DNA of 64,000 nucleotides, from positions 744,001 to 808,000 of the forward strand of contig NZ_JBHLWM010000001.1 of NCBI RefSeq assembly GCF_042432815.1, read 5' to 3'. The DNA comes from Rhodopseudomonas telluris. Lineage in GTDB: Bacteria; Pseudomonadota; Alphaproteobacteria; Rhizobiales; Xanthobacteraceae. Of this stretch, positions 43,664 through 52,830 are shown in pieces. A program made the position numbers and the translations under genes. Below the pieces are notes generated by a model that ran no database searches, was not told the DNA's origin, and saw only the letters and a program-made list of their open reading frames with translations. Numbering within the stretch: the stretch's first letter is position 1; each line of letters begins with the position of its first letter.

Positions 43664-43857
43664 CTGCGGTCTCTCCCTGAATAGGTGCGACCGGTTCTAG
43701 CCTGCGGGCATGACACTGACAACATTGGGACGCGTGCGGGCTGGCTCAGACTTGCCCTGAGCCTTCGTCGTCTTGCGAAGGAGTACAGCCTCAAATGCAG
43801 TCATTCCGGGGCGCTCGCGCAGTGAGCGAACCCGGAATGACGGTTGCGAGGCAGCAG

Positions 43858-45546
43858 TCACGCTGCAGCCTGGCCCTTCTTCTCGTCGCGCAGTTCGCGG
43901 CGGAGGATCTTGCCGACATTGGTCTTCGGCAGCGTGGTGCGGAATTCGATGTGGCGCGGCACCTTGTAGTTCGTCAGCTCGGTGTGACAGAACTTGATGA
44001 TGTCCTCGGCCGTGACGTCCGGGTCCTTCTTGACCACGAACGCCTTCACGGCCTCGCCGGTCCGCTGGTCGGGAATGCCGATCACGGCGCATTCCAGCAC
44101 GCCGGGATGGCTGGCGATCACTTCCTCGACTTCGTTCGGGTAGACGTTGAAGCCCGAAACCAGGATCATATCCTTCTTGCGGTCGACGATCTTGGTGAAG
44201 CCGTCCGGGCTCATGATGCCGACGTCGCCGGTGCGGAAATATCCGTCGGCGGTCATCACCAGCGCGGTCTCGTCCGGGCGATTCCAATAGCCGGCCATCA
44301 CTTGCGGGCCCTTGGCGCAGATTTCGCCGGCGGTGCCGAACGGCACTTCCTTGCCCTCGTCGTCGCGGATCGACAGATAGGTCGAGGGCACCGGAATGCC
44401 GATCGTGCCGTTGAATTCGGTGACCGTCGCCGGGTTACAGGTCAGCACCGGCGCAGTTTCCGACAAGCCATAGCCTTCGGCGATCGGGCAGCCGGTCATC
44501 TTCAGCCAGGATTCCGCGACCGGCCGCTGCACTGCCATGCCGCCGCCGTTGGAGATCTTCAGCTTGGAGAAGTCCAGCTTGTCGAAGCCCGGCGAATGCA
44601 GCAGGCCGTTGTACAGCGTATTGACGGCGGGGAAGCTGTTGACCTGGTACTTCGACAGTTCCTTGATGAACCCGGGCATATCGCGCGGATTCGGGATCAG
44701 CAGATTGACGCCGCCGGCGCGCAGGCCGAGCAGGTAGCAGGCCGTCAGCGCGAAGATGTGATACAGCGGCAGCGCGCAGACGATGAAGAGCTGATCGACC
44801 TTCGGCGGCTTGTCCAGCGCCGGCTGCAACCAGGCGTCGTTCTGCAGCACGTTGGCGACGACGTTGCTGTGCAGCAGCGTGGCGCCCTTGGACACGCCGG
44901 TCGTGCCGCCGGTGTATTGCAGGAACGCGACGTCGTTCGGCCCGATCGCCGGCTTGGTGAACTTCTGGTTGCGACCGGCCGCGACCGCGTCGTTGTAGCT
45001 GACGGCGCCCGGCAGCGAGAAGGCCGGCACCATCTTCTTGACCTTGCGGACCACCAGATTGACGATGACGCCCTTGAAGCCGAGCAGGTCGCCCATGGTG
45101 GCGACGATGACGTGTTTCACCGAGGTCCTGCCGATCACCTGCGCAACCGTGTTGGCGAAATTCTCCAGCACGATGATGGCTTCGGCGCCCGAGTCCTTGA
45201 GCTGATGCTCGAGCTCGCGCGGCGTATACAGCGGGTTGACGTTGACGACGGCAAAGCCGGCGCGCAGCACGGCGGCGATCGCCACCGGATATTGCAGCAC
45301 GTTGGGCATCATCAGCGCGACGCGCGCGCCCTTCTGCAGACCCTTGCCATGCAGATAGGCCCCTAGCGCGACCGACATCTCGTCGAGCTCGCGATAGGTG
45401 ATGGCCTTGTCCATGCAGATGAAGGCTTTGCGGTCGCCGAAGCTCTTGAAGCTCTCTTCGAACAGCTCGACCAGCGACGGATAGCGCGTCACGTCGATGT
45501 CAGCCGGCGCGCCCGGCGGGTAGTGCTTGAGCCAGATCCGCTCCAT
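43858..45546 (-). CDS. fadD: long-chain fatty acid-CoA ligase
   Basis: This 562-residue AMP-forming acyl-CoA synthetase has the P-loop motif Y-T-G-G-T-T-G-V-S-K-G-A (about 210-221), the Y-G-L-S-E-T-A-P motif (about 350-357), and the FACS signature running D-G-Y-F-R-T-G-D-V-G-I-M to D-R-K-K-D-M-I-L-V-S-G-F. It activates long-chain fatty acids with ATP and CoA. It is likely monocistronic, with a palindromic repeat (43802-43843) past its 3' end. Confidence 0.92.
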   Translation of the reverse strand: MERIWLKHYPPGAPADIDVTRYPSLVELFEESFKSFGDRKAFICMDKAITYRELDEMSVALGAYLHGKGLQKGARVALMMPNVLQYPVAIAAVLRAGFAVVNVNPLYTPRELEHQLKDSGAEAIIVLENFANTVAQVIGRTSVKHVIVATMGDLLGFKGVIVNLVVRKVKKMVPAFSLPGAVSYNDAVAAGRNQKFTKPAIGPNDVAFLQYTGGTTGVSKGATLLHSNVVANVLQNDAWLQPALDKPPKVDQLFIVCALPLYHIFALTACYLLGLRAGGVNLLIPNPRDMPGFIKELSKYQVNSFPAVNTLYNGLLHSPGFDKLDFSKLKISNGGGMAVQRPVAESWLKMTGCPIAEGYGLSETAPVLTCNPATVTEFNGTIGIPVPSTYLSIRDDEGKEVPFGTAGEICAKGPQVMAGYWNRPDETALVMTADGYFRTGDVGIMSPDGFTKIVDRKKDMILVSGFNVYPNEVEEVIASHPGVLECAVIGIPDQRTGEAVKAFVVKKDPDVTAEDIIKFCHTELTNYKVPRHIEFRTTLPKTNVGKILRRELRDEKKGQAAA

Positions 45547-45780
45547 GGTGTTTTCCTCACATCGCCGGGAGCGCGAAGCCCCGCGTTATTGATTGTCGCA
45601 CATCGCCCTGCCGCGGCGAATTGGCCGAAAGGCGCGGCAAGTCGAGCTGTCGAATGTCAGCCGAATACTACTGAGCGAGTATTGGGGGAAGCCGCCGACG
45701 AACGCAAGCTGACCGGCCGCCGCATGCTGCCGGCCGTCAAGCTAAGTTAACACTGGAGGACCGTGGCCGATGCACGCCGC

Positions 45781-47232
45781 TCACGTGCCGGGCTTGGCCT
45801 CGCTGCTGGCATTCGCCGCGGGTTTCGCGGCCGCCTTGGGCTTGGGCTTGGCGGCTGGCTTGTCGGCGCCGGCCTCCGGTTTGGTGCTGGCGTGCTTGGG
45901 AGATGCAGGCTTCGCGGCCGTCGGCTTCGCCGCGGTCGCCTTTGGCTTGGTGGTATCAATCGTCACCGAAGTCCGGCCGTTCGATTTCTCGCTGGCGGCG
46001 GCTTCCTTGGCTTCCGCCGCGGGCTTGGTACCCTTCTTCTTGGCGGTCTTCTTCTTTTTGCCTTCGGCGGCCTGCCGATCGGCGTCGTGGGCCGTCGCGG
46101 CGATCAGCGCTGCGCCGGTTCGGGTCGGGCCGGTGTAGACGATGACCGGTTCGGTCGGCGCGGGAGCGGCGGCGATCATGTCGACCGGGCGGAGCGCGGG
46201 CGGCGAGAACATCGACAGCGCGGTTTCGCCCGCGGCGATCACGCCGGCGACCTGCTCGTCCTCGTCGCTGGCCGGGCGCTTGCGCTTCGGGCCGCACATC
46301 TCGTCGCGCAGGTTCGGCGGGGTGGCGTCGATCGGCGCCAGATTGTCCACGGTGCCGAGCGACGGCGTCAGCCAGGCGAGCGTGTTGGCGGAGAAGCCGC
46401 GCTCCAGCAGCTGGGCCGCTTTTACGGCGCGGTCCTGACCGGAATTGGCGCCGAGCACGACGGCGATCAACCGCCGGCCATTTCGAGTCGCGCTGGCGAC
46501 GAGATTGTAACCGGAGGCGCAGATGAAACCGGTCTTGAAGCCGTCGGCGCCCGGATAACGGCCGATCAGCTTGTTGAAATTGTAGGTGACGCGCTTGCCG
46601 AAACGGATCGCCGGAATGTGGACGAAGTACTCGTACTCCGGCAGATCGCGGATCACCGCGCGGGCCAGGATGGCGAGGTCTCGCGCGGAGGTGACCTGGC
46701 CGTCGGCCGGCAGTCCGTTCGGATTGACGTAGTGGGTCTGCGTCATCCCGAGGCGTTGGGCGGTCGCGTTCATCATCTCGGAGAAGCCGTCGATCGAGCC
46801 GCCGACGCCTTCGGCCAGCACCACCGCCATGTCGTTGGCCGACTTCACCATCATCATCTTCAGGGCGTTGTCGACGGTGAGCTGGGTGCCCGGGCTGAAG
46901 CCCATCTTCGACGGCGACTGCGCCGCCGCGACCGGCGAAACCGTGAGCAGCGAGTCGAGCGTCAGCCGGCCTTCCTTCACCGCCTTCAGCGTGACGTAGG
47001 CGGTCATGATCTTGGTGACCGAGGCCGGGTACCACGGATAGGTGGCGTTCTCCGCCTGCAGCACCTTGCCGGTGTCGGCTTCGATCAGCAGCAGCGCTTC
47101 GGCGGAGGCCAGCCGCGGCAGAGCCGTCAACCCGAGCAGGGCGGCGAAGAGGATCCAAAACAGCGATGATCTGCGAGGCTGCGCGGTGAAGAAAGGCACT
47201 ATCCGATTCCGGTCCTTTGAGATCCGTCCCAA
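45781..47232 (-). CDS. D-alanyl-D-alanine carboxypeptidase (S11, PBP5/DacC type) with Lys/Ala-rich tail
   Basis: This 483-residue penicillin-binding protein has a signal peptide (about 1-43, cut after L-A-S-A), S-V-T-K (catalytic Ser at about 71), S-A-N-D (SxN, about 133) and K-T-G in G-F-K-T-G-F. The peptidase and a following beta domain end near residue 300. The last 110 or so residues are a low-complexity Lys/Ala/Pro/Thr tail rather than the amphipathic membrane anchor of E. coli PBP5. The basic tail may bind the wall or anionic polymers. It trims the terminal D-Ala of peptidoglycan stem peptides in the periplasm. Confidence 0.9.
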   Translation of the reverse strand: MGRISKDRNRIVPFFTAQPRRSSLFWILFAALLGLTALPRLASAEALLLIEADTGKVLQAENATYPWYPASVTKIMTAYVTLKAVKEGRLTLDSLLTVSPVAAAQSPSKMGFSPGTQLTVDNALKMMMVKSANDMAVVLAEGVGGSIDGFSEMMNATAQRLGMTQTHYVNPNGLPADGQVTSARDLAILARAVIRDLPEYEYFVHIPAIRFGKRVTYNFNKLIGRYPGADGFKTGFICASGYNLVASATRNGRRLIAVVLGANSGQDRAVKAAQLLERGFSANTLAWLTPSLGTVDNLAPIDATPPNLRDEMCGPKRKRPASDEDEQVAGVIAAGETALSMFSPPALRPVDMIAAAPAPTEPVIVYTGPTRTGAALIAATAHDADRQAAEGKKKKTAKKKGTKPAAEAKEAAASEKSNGRTSVTIDTTKPKATAAKPTAAKPASPKHASTKPEAGADKPAAKPKPKAAAKPAANASSEAKPGT

Positions 47233-47370
47233 GGCGGGCGGAGTCTTTACGGGTTGACGTTCGGGTTCAGGCGATGGCCCAGCAGACCCGACCCTATACC
47301 GGCTTGTGCTCGTCGAACAGAGCTAGGAGGCGGTTAATCGGGGATGAAAGGGGCCGAAATTCGGCGGTGC

Positions 47371-49179
47371 TCAGAGCTGGGCGGCGTTGTCGCTGGTGGC
47401 GGTTGCGACGGCGGCCCGCGCGTCCTCCTGGACCATGAACTGCGCGCGGGCGAGCTCGGCGAAATGGCCGCGTTGCGCAACCAGTTCATCGAAGGTTCCG
47501 CTTTCGATCACCTTGCCGTTGTCGAACACGAGAATGCGCGTCGCATGGCGGATGGTCGAGAGCCGGTGGGCGATGACGAAGGTGGTGCGGCCCTTCATCA
47601 GCTCGTCGAGCGCGAGATTGACCTTGGCCTCGGTTACGGCATCGAGCGCCGAGGTGGCTTCGTCCAGGATCAGGATCGGCGGGTCCTTGAGCAGGGCGCG
47701 GGCGATCGACAGCCGCTGCCGTTCGCCGCCGGACAGCATCCGGCCGCGCTCGCCCGCATTGGTGTCGAAGCCGCGCTCGCTGCGCTCGATGAACTGCAGC
47801 GCTTGCGCGCGCTCCGCTGCCTGGCGCAGCTCGGCGTCGGTGGCGTCCGGCTTGCCGACGCGCAGATTGTCGGCGATCGAGCGGTTGAACAGCAGCGCCT
47901 CCTGGAACACCACGCCGATGTTGCGGCGAAGCCCCGCCAGCGTCAGGCCGCGCACGTCCATGCCGTCGATCTTGACCGTGCCGGACTGTGGATCGAACGC
48001 GCGATGCAGCAGCGCGATGGCGGTGGACTTGCCGGCGCCGGTGGCGCCGACCAGCGCAATCGTCTGACCCGGCAGCGCGGTCAGCGTCAGGTCTTCGATC
48101 GCCGGGCGTTTGCCATCGTAGGAGAACGAGACCTTGTCGAATTCGACCAGGCCCGTGACGCGGCCCGGATCGATCGCGTCGGGCCTGTCGCGGACCGCCG
48201 GCACGGCGTCGAACACGGTGATGAACTCCTGCAGCCGCGGCGCTTCCATCATCAGGCTGTTGATGAAGCTCACCACCTGTTCGAGCCGCTGGATCAGCAG
48301 CGTCGCGAACGACACGAACATCACGATCTCGCCGACGCTGGTGAGGCCCTGCTGATTGAGCCAGATGCCGAGCGCGAAGATTGCCAGCACGGTGATGGTG
48401 GTGGAGGCGCGGGTGATCACGGTGACCAGCGCCCACCACGACAGCACCGGCATCTGCGCGGCGAGCAGCTTGTCGGCGACGAAGCGCAGCCCCTGCACCT
48501 CGGCGTCGATCCGCACGAAGCTCTGCACCAGCGCGACGTTGCCGAGCGCATCGGAGGCGCGGGCTGACAGATCGCTGTACTGCTCCTCGACCTCGTTCTG
48601 CATGCCGTAGGTCTTGTGCACGACCAGCGTCGTCAGCACCGTGAACACGCCGCACAGCACGAACAGCAGCACCGCCAGACGCCAGTTGATATACAGCGAC
48701 AGCGGCAGCAGCACGAGCAGCGACAGCACCGCGGCGAAGTGCTCGCGGAAGAAGCCGAGCCAGACGCGCCACAGCGCGTCGGTGCCCTGCAGCATCACCT
48801 TCATCAGCCGGCCCGAATGGGTACCGGTATGGAAGGTCAGCGGCAGTTGCAGGATGTGCTCGAAATAGCTGGTGAGGATCACCTGGCGCTGGCGATGCGC
48901 CAGACGGTCGGCCTGCAGCGCCACCACGGCCGAGCAGATGATGGTGAACAGGCCGAACGACGCCCAGGCGGCGAGCAGCGGCCAGGGCGACCGCGCCTCC
49001 GGCACCAGCGCGCCGGTCGCGAGGTTGCCGCTCATCACGTCGACGATCCGGCCGAACAGCACCGGCTCGGCGAATTGCGCGACGGCCAGCAGCAGGTTGG
49101 CGACAGCGAGCGCCCAGCCGAGCCGGACCTCCTTGCCAAGCAGGCGGAGCACGCGGGTATAGAGACGTAGCAGCGACAT
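47371..49179 (-). CDS. ndvA: cyclic beta-1,2-glucan ABC exporter, NdvA/ChvA type
   Basis: This 602-residue half-transporter has a six-helix membrane domain (about 1-315) fused to an ABC ATPase (Walker A G-A-T-G-A-G-K-S-T about 372, signature L-S-G-G-E-R-Q-R about 477, Walker B I-L-I-L-D-E-A-T-S). The opening 'MSLLRLYTRVLRLLGKE' and 'FAEPVLFGRIVD' are characteristic of NdvA/ChvA glucan exporters, which act as homodimers to move cyclic beta-glucans into the periplasm. No glucan synthase gene is adjacent. Confidence 0.85.
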   Translation of the reverse strand: MSLLRLYTRVLRLLGKEVRLGWALAVANLLLAVAQFAEPVLFGRIVDVMSGNLATGALVPEARSPWPLLAAWASFGLFTIICSAVVALQADRLAHRQRQVILTSYFEHILQLPLTFHTGTHSGRLMKVMLQGTDALWRVWLGFFREHFAAVLSLLVLLPLSLYINWRLAVLLFVLCGVFTVLTTLVVHKTYGMQNEVEEQYSDLSARASDALGNVALVQSFVRIDAEVQGLRFVADKLLAAQMPVLSWWALVTVITRASTTITVLAIFALGIWLNQQGLTSVGEIVMFVSFATLLIQRLEQVVSFINSLMMEAPRLQEFITVFDAVPAVRDRPDAIDPGRVTGLVEFDKVSFSYDGKRPAIEDLTLTALPGQTIALVGATGAGKSTAIALLHRAFDPQSGTVKIDGMDVRGLTLAGLRRNIGVVFQEALLFNRSIADNLRVGKPDATDAELRQAAERAQALQFIERSERGFDTNAGERGRMLSGGERQRLSIARALLKDPPILILDEATSALDAVTEAKVNLALDELMKGRTTFVIAHRLSTIRHATRILVFDNGKVIESGTFDELVAQRGHFAELARAQFMVQEDARAAVATATSDNAAQL

Positions 49180-49593
49180 CGACCGCCCCCGAACGATGGA
49201 ACTGTAGGATTAGATGATTTGCCGCGGCGGCGGAATGTGCGTCTGCGGACGAAGCTGTGAAGCGGCGTCGGCCGATGCGTCCGGGCCCGGAGTGGGAGCG
49301 GGTTTGGCAGGGCGGCATGGTGCCGCAGTTGGCCCGGCGCCCGAATCACAGGGGGGTCGACAGGCCCGATCAGGACGGTGGAAACGCCGCAGTCACGGGG
49401 CTTTTTGACAAATTTTACCGTTGGTCAACCTGCGGATATCGAAACGGGATTTCTCCCCTGCGGAGGTCGGACCTTGATCGGCGTCAACGGTCCTTGACGC
49501 TCCGGATGACATGGTGACGATGCATCGAACGTTCCAGTAGCCTGACCGGCTTCGGGGCGCGCGTGCTTCCTGTCGTCCCAAGGAGCCCCGCCG
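49180..49593. other. 414-nt region upstream of nuoA
   Basis: This is the intergenic region between the divergent ndvA and nuoA genes. It holds the FNR/FixK-like box at 49474-49487, an overlapping palindrome cgtcaa-cggtcc-ttgacg (49482-49499), and a looser TTGAC-N14-GTCAA (49405-49428). I see no gene. Confidence 0.5.
49474..49487 (+). promoter_or_regulatory. FNR/FixK-type box TTGATCGGCGTCAA upstream of nuoA
   Basis: TTGAT-CGGC-GTCAA fits the FNR/FixK consensus TTGAT-N4-ATCAA with one change. Its first base is 120 nt before the nuoA GTG. It suggests that the whole complex I operon is induced at low oxygen. Confidence 0.55.
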
Positions 49594-49983
49594 GTGAGCG
49601 ACCTGATCTTCCCGATTGATCCGGGCGCCGCACTCGCCATTCACGTGGCGCTGTCGGCCGGCATCGTCGCCGCGATCATTGTGGTCGCCGCCTGGCTGCG
49701 CGAGAAGCGCTCCGGCGCGCGCGCCGACGTGCCCTATGAGGGTGGCGTGCTGCCGGCCGCGCCGCAGCAGGGGCCGGTGAATGCGCCGTATTTCCTGATC
49801 GCAGCGCTGTTCGTGATCTTCGACATGGAGGCGGCGATCCTGTTCGCCTGGGCGGTGGCGGCGCGCGACACCGGCTGGCTCGGCCTGATCGAGGCGGCGG
49901 TGTTCATCGGCGTGCTGCTGCTGGCGCTGGTCTATCTGTGGGCCGACGGCGCGCTCGACTGGCACAAGGAGCGCAAGCGATGA
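49594..49983 (+). CDS. nuoA: NADH-quinone oxidoreductase subunit A
   Basis: This 129-residue NuoA has three membrane helices (about 12-32, 65-90, 95-115) and the loop between the first two with P-Y-E-G-G-V, near the quinone site. GTG start with AAGGAG 8 nt upstream. It is the first gene of a 13-gene complex I operon, overlapping nuoB by 4 nt. Confidence 0.94.
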   Translation: MSDLIFPIDPGAALAIHVALSAGIVAAIIVVAAWLREKRSGARADVPYEGGVLPAAPQQGPVNAPYFLIAALFVIFDMEAAILFAWAVAARDTGWLGLIEAAVFIGVLLLALVYLWADGALDWHKERKR

Positions 49984-50606
49984 CGTTGCAGCCGCCGAAT
50001 TCGCTGGAGTCGGTCGAGCTCGTCTCGGTCGAAGAACATATGGCGCTGTCGAGCCTGTTCACCACGCTCGAGGACCTCACCGCTTGGTCGCGCAAGCACA
50101 GCCTGTGGCCGTTCAACTTCGGGCTGTCGTGCTGCTACGTCGAGCAGGTCACGGTGCTGACGCCGGTCTATGACCAGGCGCGGTTCGGCGCCGAGGTGAT
50201 CCGCGCTTCGCCCCGGCAGGCCGATCTCCTGGTCGTGTCCGGCACCGTGTTTCACAAGATGGCCGCGCCGCTGCTGCGGCTGTACGAGCAGATGCGCGCG
50301 CCGCGCTGGGTGATCGCGATGGGTGCCTGCGCCTGCTCGGGCGGCATGTACGACATCTATTCGGTGGTGCAGGGCGTCGACCGCTTCATCCCGGTGGACG
50401 TCTACATCCCCGGCTGTCCGCCGCGGCCGGAGGCGATGCTCGATGCGCTGATCATGCTGCAGCAGCAGATCGGCAGCGAGCGACGCCCGCTCGGCGTCAC
50501 CGTCGGCAACACCGCCGGACTCGGCTTCGATGCCCCGCGTCGGCGCGACCAGCGCCACGACGAACGCATGGCGCAGACCCTTCTCGATCCGCCGGAGCGA
50601 TTGTGA
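49980..50606 (+). CDS. nuoB: NADH-quinone oxidoreductase subunit B
   Basis: This 208-residue NuoB holds cluster N2, the last iron-sulfur cluster before quinone. Its ligands are visible as S-C-C-Y (Cys51, Cys52), G-A-C-A (Cys117) and P-G-C-P-P-R-P (Cys146). The usual G-C-C-A-I-E is S-C-C-Y-V-E here, and an extra Cys119 sits where Asn is common, both signs of a divergent lineage. ATGA overlap with nuoA; it overlaps the nuoCD start by 4 nt. Confidence 0.95.
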   Translation: MTLQPPNSLESVELVSVEEHMALSSLFTTLEDLTAWSRKHSLWPFNFGLSCCYVEQVTVLTPVYDQARFGAEVIRASPRQADLLVVSGTVFHKMAAPLLRLYEQMRAPRWVIAMGACACSGGMYDIYSVVQGVDRFIPVDVYIPGCPPRPEAMLDALIMLQQQIGSERRPLGVTVGNTAGLGFDAPRRRDQRHDERMAQTLLDPPERL

Positions 50607-52348
50607 GCAGATCCGACCTCGTCGGCGAGCTCAGCGCGCGGTTCGGAGACGCGGTGCTGAGCGAGCAGATCACGCGCGACAGCTTCCCGACGGTGTGGAT
50701 CCGGCCGGAGGCGACGATCGCCGTACATCGTTACTTGAAGGACGAGATCGATCGGCCGTTCAAGATGCTGGTCGACCTGTGGGCGATCGACGAGACCGCG
50801 CGAAAACATCGCGAAGGCCAGCCGCCGAGCGGCATCACCATCGCCAGCCATCTGCTGTCGCACGACCGCAACGCCGATATCCGGATCAAGACGGCGCTCG
50901 ATGCGGAGTATCCGCGCGCCAAGTCGATCGGCAGCGTGTTTGCCAATGCGCTGTGGTACGAGCGCGAAGCCTACGACATGTTCGGCGTCGAGTTCGAACT
51001 GCAGCCGCACTCGCTGCGCATCCTGCTGCCGCCCGGATGGGAAGGCCATCCGATGCGCAAGACCCAGCCGGGGCGCGCCACTGAGCGGCCGTTGTTCAAC
51101 ATGACCGCCGCGCTGTTCGACGCCAAGGAGCACGCGCTCGCCGCCGATCCGGAGAAGTTCGGCCTACCGACGCATCGCGACGGCGTCGAGCTGATGATCC
51201 TGAACTACGGGCCGCATTCGATGGCGACCCACGGCGTGTTCCGCATCGTGCTGGCGCTCGACGGCGAGGAGATCGTCGCGGCGCGGCCGGACATCGGCTT
51301 CCACCATCGCGGCGCCGAGAAGATGGCCGAGCGCCAGACCTGGCACAACTTCCTGCCCTACACCGACCGCGTCGACTATCTCGGCGGCGTGATGGGCGAG
51401 ATGCCGTATCTGCAGGCGGTCGAGAAAGCCTGCGGCATCACTCCGCCGGATCGCGCGCTGACGGTGCGGATCATGCTGTCGGAGATGTTCCGCATCATGA
51501 ACCATCTGCTGTTCTACGGCACCATGGCGCAGGACACCGGGGCGATGTCGCCGGTGTTCTACATGTTCACCGATCGCGAGCGCGGCTACCGCGTCATCGA
51601 GTCGATCACCGGCGCGCGGATGCATCCCGGTTACTTCCGCATCGGCGGCCTGTCGATGGATCTGCCGGAGGGCTGGGACAAGATCATCCGCGAATTCCTC
51701 GATTGGATGCCGTCGCGGCTCGACGACTACGAAGGCATGGTGCTGCGCAACGAAATCTTCCGCGCGCGCACCAAAGGTGTTGCGGCATACGATACGGCGA
51801 TGGCGCATGAATGGGGCGTGACCGGGCCCGGGCTTCGCGCCACTGGCCAAGCCTGGGATGTCCGCAAGGCGCGGCCCTATGCGGGTTTCGAACATTTCGA
51901 CTTCGAGATTCCGACCGGCCACAATGGCGATTGCTACGACCGCACGGTGGTGCGGGTCGAGGAGATCCGGCAGTCGCTGAAGATCATCCGGCAGTGCGTC
52001 GACAACATGCCGTCCGGCCCGATCAAGGCCGACCATCCGCTGACCACGCCGCCGCCGCGCGAGCGCATGCTGCACGACATCGAAACCATGATCCATCATT
52101 TCGTCGGCGCGAGCTGGGGCCCTGTGCTGCCGGCTGGCGAATACACGGGACAAGTTGAAACCGTACGCGGACTGACGCAATTCGCGCTGATTTCCGACGG
52201 CGAGCCGTCGAGCTATCGCACCCGCATCCGCACGCCGTCGTTCCCGCATCTGCAGATGATATCAGCCGTTGCGCCCGGCATGATGGTGGCGGACCTCGTC
52301 GCCTATCTGGGCAGCATCGACTATGTGATGTCGGACGTCGACCGATGA
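50603..52348 (+). CDS. nuoCD: NADH-quinone oxidoreductase subunits C and D, fused
   Basis: One 581-residue polypeptide joins NuoC (about 1-185, with W-Y-E-R-E-A-Y-D-M-F-G and the R-I-L-L-P-P-G-W-E-G-H-P-x-R-K end) to NuoD (about 190-581, starting L-M-I-L-N-Y-G-P-H-S with the quinone-site His-Ser and later 'GYFRIGG'). The 49-kDa-type D part lines the quinone cavity. Fusion is typical of E. coli and other gammaproteobacteria; the usual alphaproteobacterial operon has separate nuoC and nuoD. GTG start overlapping the nuoB stop. Confidence 0.95.
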   Translation: MSRSDLVGELSARFGDAVLSEQITRDSFPTVWIRPEATIAVHRYLKDEIDRPFKMLVDLWAIDETARKHREGQPPSGITIASHLLSHDRNADIRIKTALDAEYPRAKSIGSVFANALWYEREAYDMFGVEFELQPHSLRILLPPGWEGHPMRKTQPGRATERPLFNMTAALFDAKEHALAADPEKFGLPTHRDGVELMILNYGPHSMATHGVFRIVLALDGEEIVAARPDIGFHHRGAEKMAERQTWHNFLPYTDRVDYLGGVMGEMPYLQAVEKACGITPPDRALTVRIMLSEMFRIMNHLLFYGTMAQDTGAMSPVFYMFTDRERGYRVIESITGARMHPGYFRIGGLSMDLPEGWDKIIREFLDWMPSRLDDYEGMVLRNEIFRARTKGVAAYDTAMAHEWGVTGPGLRATGQAWDVRKARPYAGFEHFDFEIPTGHNGDCYDRTVVRVEEIRQSLKIIRQCVDNMPSGPIKADHPLTTPPPRERMLHDIETMIHHFVGASWGPVLPAGEYTGQVETVRGLTQFALISDGEPSSYRTRIRTPSFPHLQMISAVAPGMMVADLVAYLGSIDYVMSDVDR

Positions 52349-52830
52349 GCCTCAGCGCCCCGATCAAGACGGCGATCGCGCAGGCTGCTGCCGCTCATGG
52401 CGGCAAGGCGGCGATGCTCGACGCGCTGAAGCTGGTGCAGGAAGCCGAGGGCTGGGTGTCCGACGAGCATCTGGCCGAGGCCGCGCGCACGCTCGGCGTC
52501 ACTACCGCCGAGATCGAGAGCCTCGCGACGTTCTACAGCCAGATCTTCCGCCGTCCGGTCGGCGACACCGTGATCCTGCTGTGCGACGGGCTGAGCTGCT
52601 ATCTGTGCGGCGGCGACGCCGTGCGCGATGCGGTGATGAGCAAGCTCGGCATCGGCTTCGGCGAGACCACCGCCGATGGAAAGTTCACGCTGATCAACAT
52701 CTGCTGCGTCGGCGGCTGCGACCGTGCGCCGGTGGCGCTGGTCGGCCCGGAGCGCAAGCTGGTCGGGCCGCTGACGCCGGACGCGCTCGATGCGCTGATC
52801 CGTGGCAACGCTACTGGAGGTGCGCGATGA
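52345..52830 (+). CDS. nuoE: NADH-quinone oxidoreductase subunit E
   Basis: This 161-residue NuoE is a thioredoxin-like [2Fe-2S] protein (cluster N1a). The four ligands appear as C-x4-C in L-C-D-G-L-S-C and C-x3-C in C-V-G-G-C. It works with NuoF in the NADH-oxidising tip. ATGA overlaps on both sides. Confidence 0.94.
   Translation: MSLSAPIKTAIAQAAAAHGGKAAMLDALKLVQEAEGWVSDEHLAEAARTLGVTTAEIESLATFYSQIFRRPVGDTVILLCDGLSCYLCGGDAVRDAVMSKLGIGFGETTADGKFTLINICCVGGCDRAPVALVGPERKLVGPLTPDALDALIRGNATGGAR

Noticed and set aside
45763..47169. Long plus-strand open frame opposite the D,D-carboxypeptidase gene
   Set aside because: It is the antisense shadow of a well-supported gene; its Gly/Arg/His-rich translation has no domain.
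49405..49428. TTGAC-N14-GTCAA as a second regulator site upstream of nuoA
   Set aside because: The spacing does not match FNR/FixK or another family I recognise; mentioned only in the region description.
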